From: Candidatus Heimdallarchaeota archaeon
Lineage (GTDB): Archaea > Asgardarchaeota > Njordarchaeia > Njordarchaeales > JAMOTR01
Length of the DNA: 9,391 nt
NCBI GenBank assembly: GCA_027068385.1
Contig: JAMOTR010000023.1
Location: forward strand, 1-9,391
Direction: 5' to 3'
Both the position numbers and the translations under genes were made by a program. Below the pieces are notes generated by a model. That model was not told the origin of the DNA. It saw nothing but the letters and a program-made list of their open reading frames with translations, and did not search any database. Shown here in pieces: positions 1 through 8,000 of this stretch (the first letter of the stretch is position 1; every line of letters begins with the position of its first letter).

Positions 1-797
1 TCGTCCGTGAAAGCCTTACGATCGCTCCCCATATAAGAGAGCCTAACCTTCCGTTCTCCCGCCTCGTCCCTCTTTAGGCGCACCCTATACACGCCATTGA
101 TCCGACGTAATTGATTATAGTAGAGCTTCCTATTGTAGTTCCGAGCCACGAACGGCACGTGTTCGCCACACTTGGGGCACTTGATGAACCTCGCCCGCAT
201 CGTGAGATACGGCTTATCCTCCGGCCGATACTCGCTACACTCCTTCTCAAGCCGATTTATGAGCTCTAGAGCGTGCCTCTTATATTCCTTAGGTTCTCCT
301 CTTATAAACGTCCTAAAGAAGAAGTACGCTACGGGGTTTAGCTCCACGTAATAACCCGAAAGGCCTAAATTCAGGGCCGCGAGCGAGAACGTCCCGTATC
401 CTCCGAACGCGTCTAAGAACACGTTCTTTTCCATATGTAGCCTTCCCCTAGCGGCCTCGAGAGTGAGGACGAGCCGCTTTAAGTACTGATCCGCCACCTC
501 ATCGAAGTTCTTACGCGTGCCGAGTATAGCGTGTATAACGTCCCTGTCCCTGTCGATCTTATCCTTAAACGTGATCTTCCTTTCTTCGGCCTTCTTAAGT
601 ACATCCTCGAACTTCTCGTCCACGGAGAGAAGGTAAGCTAAGAGATACATCGTGCCCTCATTCCTCCTCGCCCGCCGCTTGAACGGATATACGGTCGATT
701 TGCCTGTATGCGTAAATGCCGTTCCTAGCGACGCGATTTTAGCGGCACGTAAAAAGTTAGGATAACCGCGCTCGTCGAGCTTTAAGATCCGTTTCAT
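1..797 (-). CDS. DNA methyltransferase with zinc-ribbon motif, DUF1156-like (3' end off window)
   Basis: This is the first 265 codons of a gene that runs off the left edge. It looks like an S-adenosylmethionine-dependent DNA methyltransferase, probably acting on an amino group of adenine or cytosine. An amphipathic N-terminal region (about 50-120) leads into motif I at residues 127-139 (LDAFGGYGTFSL, nt 381-419). An acidic strand end follows at E152 in YYVELNP. A CPKCG zinc knuckle (C207, C210) lies further on, as in DUF1156-type methylases; a partner Cys pair and the catalytic N/D-PP-Y motif would be beyond the edge and are not seen. I chose the ATG at 797 because it is the only ATG near the upstream stop; a TTG at 821 would add eight residues. 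The gene begins 36 nt after the ATPase stop, in the same frame, so the two are probably co-transcribed. The methyltransferase fold is fairly sure; target base and family are inferred. Confidence 0.8.
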   Translation of the reverse strand, partial: MKRILKLDERGYPNFLRAAKIASLGTAFTHTGKSTVYPFKRRARRNEGTMYLLAYLLSVDEKFEDVLKKAEERKITFKDKIDRDRDVIHAILGTRKNFDEVADQYLKRLVLTLEAARGRLHMEKNVFLDAFGGYGTFSLAALNLGLSGYYVELNPVAYFFFRTFIRGEPKEYKRHALELINRLEKECSEYRPEDKPYLTMRARFIKCPKCGEHVPFVARNYNRKLYYNQLRRINGVYRVRLKRDEAGERKVRLSYMGSDRKAFTD

Positions 798-833
798 GAT
801 ATCCCACGAGCGATAGCTCAAAGACTCTATTTC

Positions 834-3647
834 TTACGATTCTCTGCTCTCTATCCTCACGTTTAGGCCGAGCCTCTCTAATTCTTTCTTAGCCCGCTCT
901 ATGATCCTCGCTACGTCCTTATTGAACTCTTCAGGGTGCTCTACGATGAGGCTAGTTATGAACGTCTTAGCCCTCTTCCTCTCCTTTTTATAGTACCGCT
1001 TGTCCTCCTCTAGCTTATAACCGGAGTTCTCAAGCGCCTCCACGGCTCTGTAGATGAGCTTAGAGACTATTATCTCCCTATCTATCCCCTCGGGAACGCT
1101 ATCCACAATCTCCTCTACGATCTCCCTAATCCTCACATTAGAGATTTCTTTACCTAAGTCCTCCGCCTCCTTAAGTACGGCCGTCTTGACCCTTTTCTCA
1201 TATGTTTTTTCTAGTATTTTTACGACGTACTCCTCCGGGACGATTACTTTCTTCTTTAGCTCATTCAGCGATTCAACTTTTGAGAGGGGCTTAAACGAGA
1301 GCGAGCCTCTAATTGACGCTGCGTAGTATTTCGGCTCGTCTCCGATGGCGTTCCTTAATCTCCTCTTAATGTCTTCTAAGAGTTTTTTATCCGCCTCTTT
1401 ACCGTATATCTTCTTAGCTATTTCGAGCGCTTCCGAGACCTCCTTTTTTACACTTATTCTATCCTTACCCTGAAGTATCTTCTTAATTATCTTACCGAGT
1501 GCTTTCTTATACTTCTTTTCGGGGTCCTCCTCCCTCTTAAACACGATCACGTCCCCGACCTTCTCTACGAACTCGAGCTTCTCTGCGGCGCTTAGAACTA
1601 TATCCCTTATAGCTTCGTAATTAGGTGTCTTCAACGTCTTACCTACGTGTTCTATGAGCTCGTTGAGAGGTACGGATGATATCCCTTGATCGTACTTCTC
1701 TCTAAGCCACTCTTCCACGGCCTCTTCTATCCTCGCCTTAATTTTTGAGATGATGGATTTGATATCGCTAAACGGTACGCTCTTAGATTCGCCCGTATAC
1801 GACCTTACTGTATAATGAGCGTACTCATGCGCTTCCTTAAGTACCGACATATAAACGGACATAAGAGTCTTCGAAGCGTCCGTGTAGAACTCCCTTGAGG
1901 AGAGGTTCTTCCGCTCCTTAATTTTCTTATTGATTTCCTCGAGCGTCTTAGCTACTAGCCTATCTAGAGCCTCCCCCACATCCACCTGAACCTCTACGAT
2001 GCCGTCGAGGGGGAACTCCTGATCCTTAAATATATCTTGTACCCTCTTTAGTACGTGTTTCTCGAACTCTTCCTTTAACTTTTCTACGGTCTTCGGGGCC
2101 TTTATCTTAGCCCCTTCTGCCTCTAACTTCGCGTATACGTGCGTTAGAGCCTCTAAACTCCTCTCGTGGATGAACTCATAAAATAGCTCTACCACCTCCG
2201 CGGGTATAGGGACGGGAACAACCCTATTCGTCGTGGTCACCGAAATCAACGCCTTCCTCTTTAGTATCTGTAGTAACGAACTCATGATTGATTTATTCGT
2301 AAACCGTAGGTTGAGATCGTCGAGAGTCGCGGGCATCTTCATTATATCTAATATGTACACCGCCTTCATCAGAGCCTTAGCATAAGGCTTTAGATCCTCG
2401 TTCTCCTCTAGCGCTACGTCTAAGAGCTCCTCGTATACCCTAAGGGAGCGCGTTATGTCCCTCTGCTTATATTCTTTAAACCCCTCTATGATATATCTAG
2501 CCGGAACTAGTCCGATGAAGAAGCGTACGTTTTCGCGTAACTCCTCTAAAAATAAGTATATGCTTAAAGAGGCGAAGACGTAGCGGATGAGATTCCTTAT
2601 TACGTTCTGCCCCTCTATATCTTCTTCTAGATGCTTATAGAGAGACTCTAGCTCCTTATGTGAGATGCCGAAGTCCTTCCCGAACTTTAACCCTCCCCGA
2701 ACGGAAGCGAACGCGTACAACATCTCGCTCCTCACCGATACATCTATGAGCCTCTTATCGACGCGCTCTACCGAACCCTTCACCTTTTTTAATATGCGAT
2801 GTAGGATTTCACCCGTCCTCTCGTGTATAGTCTCGTTAGCCGAGATTATTATATACACGTGGTCGAGCTCGCAGAGACCCTTAACGAACTCTATGTCCGC
2901 ATCCCCGAGCATCCCTACGTCCAGCCCTCTTTCTAAAGCGGCTATGTAGCGATGTTGAAGCTCATCGAGAAGTATTACTAGGCGATCCTTAGATCCTCTT
3001 GTTAGCTCTTGTACGTATTTTATTGCCTCCGTGTGATCCTTAGGTTCCTTCTTCACCTCGAGCTTCTTTAGGATTATCTTATAGAGCGGAACCGTCTTCT
3101 CTACATCCGGGTCGGAGAAGTCTATGACGACCCTCTTTAACTTTATCCCTATAGGTATATGCGGAATCTTCCCGAGCGTCTCTTCTAAACCCCTCTTCAT
3201 GTCCTTTATTACCTCCATCTGATCGCTCATCATCAAGTGACCGCCTACCCTACTGAGCTTACTCCTCCGGAACTCTGCCCATAACTTAAGCTCGTCCGTT
3301 AAGCTACCCTCGACGTATCTTCTACTAAGCTCCGAAATTACGTTCATGAGGAACGTCTTTCCAGTTCCATACGCCTCATAATAAGATCTAACGAACGTCT
3401 TACCCTCTATGAGAAAATCCAAGAACCCGTTTATAGCGTCGAGTACCCTCCTTGTGGGTAGCGTATATTTTAACACGCTAGCGTCCTCCGACAACTTCTG
3501 AACTATGCCCTTCGAGAATACATCCTTCACCTTCTCTATAACCTCGCTAGTCTCGGACATTTGCGTTAATACGTATAACAAATCCTCCTGATCGTATTTC
3601 TCGAGCTCCTTCTTCACTCCCTCGACGATCTCCTCGTAGAACATCAT
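834..3647 (-). CDS. Large P-loop (AAA-like) ATPase, defence-system type, 937 aa
   Basis: I do not recognise a precise family. A P-loop lies near the N-terminus: EAYGTGKT at residues 91-98, with K97 and T98 as expected but Glu at the first Gly of GxxxxGK[ST]. A Walker B strand follows (RLVILLDEL, D228 and E229), then a sensor-I-like strand ending SAN (269-271). A winged-helix-like segment follows at about 438-480. The rest (about 500-937) is long, charged and helical, with another possible winged helix at 655-705. No membrane segment or signal peptide is seen. The overall plan resembles the large ATPases paired with DNA methylases in DUF499/DUF1156 clusters, or BrxC of BREX; this is analogy only. 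It starts 17 nt after rpoA2 with tandem ATG codons and no Shine-Dalgarno, and is followed by the methyltransferase. It may be an ORC/STAND-like ATPase of another role. Coding status is certain; function is inferred. Confidence 0.75.
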   Translation of the reverse strand: MMFYEEIVEGVKKELEKYDQEDLLYVLTQMSETSEVIEKVKDVFSKGIVQKLSEDASVLKYTLPTRRVLDAINGFLDFLIEGKTFVRSYYEAYGTGKTFLMNVISELSRRYVEGSLTDELKLWAEFRRSKLSRVGGHLMMSDQMEVIKDMKRGLEETLGKIPHIPIGIKLKRVVIDFSDPDVEKTVPLYKIILKKLEVKKEPKDHTEAIKYVQELTRGSKDRLVILLDELQHRYIAALERGLDVGMLGDADIEFVKGLCELDHVYIIISANETIHERTGEILHRILKKVKGSVERVDKRLIDVSVRSEMLYAFASVRGGLKFGKDFGISHKELESLYKHLEEDIEGQNVIRNLIRYVFASLSIYLFLEELRENVRFFIGLVPARYIIEGFKEYKQRDITRSLRVYEELLDVALEENEDLKPYAKALMKAVYILDIMKMPATLDDLNLRFTNKSIMSSLLQILKRKALISVTTTNRVVPVPIPAEVVELFYEFIHERSLEALTHVYAKLEAEGAKIKAPKTVEKLKEEFEKHVLKRVQDIFKDQEFPLDGIVEVQVDVGEALDRLVAKTLEEINKKIKERKNLSSREFYTDASKTLMSVYMSVLKEAHEYAHYTVRSYTGESKSVPFSDIKSIISKIKARIEEAVEEWLREKYDQGISSVPLNELIEHVGKTLKTPNYEAIRDIVLSAAEKLEFVEKVGDVIVFKREEDPEKKYKKALGKIIKKILQGKDRISVKKEVSEALEIAKKIYGKEADKKLLEDIKRRLRNAIGDEPKYYAASIRGSLSFKPLSKVESLNELKKKVIVPEEYVVKILEKTYEKRVKTAVLKEAEDLGKEISNVRIREIVEEIVDSVPEGIDREIIVSKLIYRAVEALENSGYKLEEDKRYYKKERKRAKTFITSLIVEHPEEFNKDVARIIERAKKELERLGLNVRIESRES

Positions 3648-3664
3648 TAATTAAAAATTCGGGC
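3648..3664 (-). other. T-rich spacer between rpoA2 and the ATPase gene
   Basis: On the transcribed strand the 17-nt gap has a T5 run followed by AATTA directly before the tandem ATG codons. It could be a weak U-rich archaeal terminator ending most rpoA2 transcripts, or merely the leader of the ATPase. There is no Shine-Dalgarno, so ATPase translation would be leaderless or weakly initiated. A TAAATAA-like element at 3682-3689, inside the end of rpoA2, could be a TATA box placing a start site near 3658. None of this can be decided by eye. Confidence 0.2.
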
Positions 3665-5029
3665 TTATTCTTTCTCTTCCTTATTTAGCTTTACATTAGC
3701 GATCTCGAAGAGGTTGAACTTCACGTCGCTTTTACCCGTTCCTAACTTCACTATGTTTCCTACTATGAGGCTCTCGTTTACTCCGGCTAGAGGATCGCGC
3801 TCTCCGCTTCTAGCGGCATCGGCTATGAACTTGTACGGTATCTCGAACGCAGCCTTTCCTAACGGGCTCTTCTTTATGTACCTAATGAGTCCGGTGCGGG
3901 TGAGTCCTAAGAGCGTTCCATAGCGCGTCATCGCATCGGCTAATAGCATATAATGTCTCACGTCCACGTATAGGTTCGCGGACTCCTTCATCGTATACCT
4001 CATTTCGTGTATCACCGCATTCCTCGCGGCCTCTATGCCTAAAACCTCCTCGATCTCCTTGAGCCTGTTCGTATACACGCGGGTCTCGTCTACCTCCGGT
4101 ATTTTCATCACCTCGAGTATGTTCGATCCCTCGAAGCGTATGATGTACTCTCCGGTCTCCTCGTCTACCTCCACTATACCGCGCTTTATGTTCTCGACCC
4201 CGGAGATCTTAGCCTCGTATACCTTTTCTATGAGGTCCGCGATCTCATCGTACTTCACGTCCTCCTTCTTCGGCACTATGTAGATACTAAGCGTATTACC
4301 GCCCGTGTACTTCACGCACTTTACCCCAGAGAGCTTACTCACCGCCTTAATTACGTACTCTATCGCCTTCTTGTCGTCCTTTATGTTCCGACGCTTCTTC
4401 ACGGCTTCTACGTCGATCTCTACGTCGAGCTTTCCTCCAAGCTTTATGAACACCTTCTTGCTCTCGCCCTTCTTCGATCTTTTTCTCTTCTTCGATCCCT
4501 TCTTTTCCTCTATCTCGGTACATTCTACTTCCTCCCCCTCTATGATTGTAGTTCCCACGATCCTCTTAGAGAGACGCTTTAGAGTGATGCGCTCGATCTT
4601 CGTCTGAACGTTCATCGCAAGCCTCTCGAGCTTCTTCGGGTCCTTAACCCTCGTCTTCTTTAGGTATACGGTCATGATCGGGGTCTTGATCTTCTTACTA
4701 CTATCGATGATCTCCTTGAGCCTAGGAAGACCGAGGGTCACGTTAAGCTTAGCGATTCCCGCGAAGTGGAACGTCCTTAGTACCATCTGCGTCGTAGGCT
4801 CTCCTAAGCTCTGGGCCGTTACCGTCCCTATAGGCTCCCCGGGCTCAATTAGGGCGCGTTTGTAAGCCACTAGGACGCGTCTCCGCACCTCGGCTTCGAG
4901 CGTCTCAACGTCTATGTTGTGCCTCTTAGCGGCTTCCTCAAGCTTCTCGCGATACTCCTCTAAGGTCTTCTTAACATCACTAAAAATCTTAGGAGGTAAA
5001 ACCCTCCTAGCCTCCTCCACGATCGACAT
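3665..5029 (-). CDS. rpoA2: DNA-directed RNA polymerase subunit A'' (Rpo1C)
   Basis: This is the C-terminal part of the split largest subunit. With A' it forms the active centre, supplying the trigger loop, the jaw and part of the clamp. The invariant trigger-loop region is at residues 62-108: EPGEPIGTVTAQS, GEPTTQ, RTFHFAG with H88 in the RTFH position, and the VTLGLPRLKEI strand. The C-terminal core (about 318-432) includes EVLGIEAARNAVI, LLADAMTRYG and DPLAGVNES, ending in KLGTG. At 454 aa it exceeds the usual roughly 390. The excess lies mainly in a Lys-rich insert near 172-200 and in the following segment. GEPTTQ carries Thr where archaea normally have Gly and Pol II has Ala. The ATG at 5029 is supported by a GGGTGA element six bases upstream and by an in-frame TGA inside that element. 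The first 70 nt overlap A'. Function is certain. Confidence 0.97.
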   Translation of the reverse strand: MSIVEEARRVLPPKIFSDVKKTLEEYREKLEEAAKRHNIDVETLEAEVRRRVLVAYKRALIEPGEPIGTVTAQSLGEPTTQMVLRTFHFAGIAKLNVTLGLPRLKEIIDSSKKIKTPIMTVYLKKTRVKDPKKLERLAMNVQTKIERITLKRLSKRIVGTTIIEGEEVECTEIEEKKGSKKRKRSKKGESKKVFIKLGGKLDVEIDVEAVKKRRNIKDDKKAIEYVIKAVSKLSGVKCVKYTGGNTLSIYIVPKKEDVKYDEIADLIEKVYEAKISGVENIKRGIVEVDEETGEYIIRFEGSNILEVMKIPEVDETRVYTNRLKEIEEVLGIEAARNAVIHEMRYTMKESANLYVDVRHYMLLADAMTRYGTLLGLTRTGLIRYIKKSPLGKAAFEIPYKFIADAARSGERDPLAGVNESLIVGNIVKLGTGKSDVKFNLFEIANVKLNKEEKE

Positions 5030-8000
5030 ACTCGTTCACCCACTACGATCTCCTTCTCGAGCTTCTTCTTCTTTAGTAGTCCGATTAGGACGTTCGCGTC
5101 TAGATCGTCTATTACTTCCTGCACTATCCTCCTTACGTCGATCTTTCCGTAATCGCTCTTCGTCACGTCGATGCCGTCCTCTCCGTAGAAGAACTGCACG
5201 ATGTCTCCGTATAACGTCCTCACAGTACCGTCGTACTCCACCACGATGTCCTCTAAGTTGTGGATCATCTTCCTCTGTAGATATCCGGAGTCGCTCGTCT
5301 TCGTAGCGGTATCGATAAGACCGTCGCGCCCGGCAGCGGCCTGGAAGAAGTATTCGATCGGGTCCATTCCTAACCTAAAGGAGGAGCGTACGAATCCCAT
5401 GGCCTTAGGCTCTAATATCCCGGGCTTAAAGTGAGAGAGCGTGCGCCCGGTGAATCCGCGGGATATGAACTGTCCGCGTACGGTCATAGCCCCTACGGTT
5501 ACCATCATCTGAGCGAACTGGGTGATGTCTCCTCTCGCCTTAGTACCCGTCATTATGAGTACGTTATTCTCGAACACGAGACCGCGCTCGATGATGTATC
5601 TTATTAAGGCGGCCGCGGCTTTGTCGCGTAATTCGTCTAGGAGCTTACGTAGACGAGTCTTGAACGTTTCTTCCACCGTAAGTCCGATCTCGGCTATGAG
5701 GCGGTTGTTCCTGTAATCATCGTACAACTTCTCGATCTTCTTATCGTATTCCTTGAACACCTCCTTAATCACGTCGAAGGCGTCGTCGGGGAGGTCGAAG
5801 TCCTTAGCGGAGACGGTGAATCCGTTATAAGTTAGGAACTTGAGCATCATCCTAAACGCGCGATCGATGAACTCCCCAGCCTTCTTTAATCCGTAACGAC
5901 GCACGATGTGGTGTATGATCGTGAACTCCTTCTCGGCTCCTATGGCGGACTTATCTAAGATTCCCGATAGGATCTTACCGCCCTTTATCTCCATATACAC
6001 GTCGAACGGACACCTGGGCTCCTCCTCTAAGAGCTTCTTCTCGAGCTCCGCGGTATCTACTCCGCGAGCCTTAAGCTCCTCTATCTTCGATTTGATGAAC
6101 TCCAGGTACTTCTCCTTACCCCTCTTCTTGAACTCCTCTACGGGACACGTTCCTAAGGCCTTGTAGAACGGGCACTTGTGCCTAAACACCGCGTCGCATA
6201 ATCTAGAGCGGTTGAGCATGTGGATCTTCTGAGGTATAAGGAGCGATATGAGGTCGCGCGTATGAACGACGTCGTCCTGCGGGTATTCTCCTTCGTATCC
6301 GGAGAACCCTAATAGATGCCGAGCTATGTGTTTCGGTACCTTCGATTCTCCGTAGGATATCATGGCCGCGGCGGTGATGTGGTCCTCGTTTCCACCTATG
6401 ATAGGAGCTCCGTAACGGGGAGTCATAATATGCTTCTCGGCTAGCATGATCATCTCCGCCTCTATACGGGCCTCGGGTAGCTGTAGCTGGTGTAAGTTCA
6501 TCTCATCACCATCGAAGTCCGCGTTGAACGGAGGACACACGGCTAGGTTCATGCGGAACGTCCGATAAGGTAACACGCGGGCGTGGAACGCCATCATGGA
6601 CATCCTGTGTAGGCTAGGCTGACGGTTGAAGAGGACGGGATCACCGTCGAGCATGTGCCTCTCCACGATTATATGCTCCTCGAGCTTACCCTCCATCAGC
6701 TGTTTGATCTTCTCTAGGAACTCGAGCTTAGCGGAGGCTACGTCGGGAGTCTTAGAGGTGGTCTCCCGGTTCTTATCTACATATATTATCGTAGTAGCTC
6801 CGGGATACTTCTCGGGCCCGTTCTTTACTAGCTTCTCGAGTCTCTCTACGTTATACTCGTTAACTACCTCCTGAGCCGTTAATACCATCGCCACCTCTAC
6901 GGGAACTCCAACCTCGTTAATGCTTAAGAAGGGGTCGGGGGAGATCACGGACCTAGCGGAGAAGTCCACGCGCTTACCCGTCATATACCTCCTAAATAGT
7001 CCCTTCTTACCCCTCAGAAAGGCGCCTAGGCCCTTTACGTTCTTAGTACCCACCTTCGAGGACCCCTTAATGTGGAAGAGGTTCCGGATCGCGGCTACTA
7101 GGGCGTTATACATGGAGCTTATAGTCTTCTCGGGGCTCTGAGCCTCCTTAGAGGATCTAAGCTGATTAGCCGCCTGGATCACCTGCTTGTATAAGTTATT
7201 TAGAGGATATTCCGCGGTCTGTCCCTGCTGTAGCACGGTCTTCGCCCTAAGCTGGTTAGGAGGTACGATTAAAGCCCTTAGTATCGCCCGCTCGGGACGA
7301 GAGTTCTCGGGGTGCCGCCCTAAGACTAGAGCGTCCTCGTCCGGAATCTTCCTCAGGATCTTCTCGATTACCGTAGTGTGTATTTCCTCCCCCTCTCCTT
7401 CCTCCACTATGACCTCCTCGAGCTTTATGGTCTTCTCTCCCCTCTTCTTTCTCTTACTCTTCGATACGCTTACCTTCTTAGGCTTCACGGCTATCTTTAC
7501 GGCCCTTATCTCGACGCTATCCTTATCCTTCCTATACTTTATTACGTTAATGAGCTCATCGCAGTAAGGACAACGTACGCCTATGAGACTATGCGCTTTT
7601 CCGGCTATTACGGAGAACTTCTTCCCACATATCGGACACACCACCTCATGCTTCTCCGTCTTATGGCCCATCCGATAGAACCGGTGGTTGCCTTCGGGAC
7701 AGATTATTACGGGGGTCATCGTCTTTATGTACCTCTCGCGCTCCTTCTTGAGCCTACGGGCGAACTTTAGCGGGGCCTTTCCGTACTTATTAAAGTACGC
7801 CCTAGCCTCCTCTATGTACCTCTCGCGCGCTTTACTAACCGCCTCCCTTATCTTATCCTCGACCTTCTTGATCTCCTTATGTAGCTGCTGATATTTGCTC
7901 CTATACTCCTCGAACGTGATCTTACCCTTGTAGAAGTTCTCCTCGAGCTCCCGTAGGGCATACTGAAGCTCCCTAAGCTTGCGCTTATGTAACACGATCC

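Noticed and set aside
1..4000. CTAG and GATC frequency as a sign of restriction avoidance linked to the methyltransferase
   Set aside because: Both tetramers are common by eye; CTAG occurs about four to six times per kb, near random expectation, so no avoidance is visible.
4960..5035. Programmed -1 frameshift fusing A' to A''
   Set aside because: The frames differ by -1, but no canonical slippery heptamer is in phase in the overlap (AGA-TTT-TTA is only a partial match). A'' also has its own Shine-Dalgarno and ATG, and split A'/A'' is normal in archaea.
4914..5306. Plus-strand open frame of 130 codons
   Set aside because: It lies antisense to rpoA1/rpoA2 coding sequence, has Ser/Arg-rich low-complexity translation with no motif, and the opposite strand encodes conserved polymerase.
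7187..7770. Two overlapping plus-strand open frames of 126 and 130 codons
   Set aside because: Both are antisense to the A' clamp. Their hydrophobic, Ser/Leu-rich look comes from reading Lys/Glu codons backwards.
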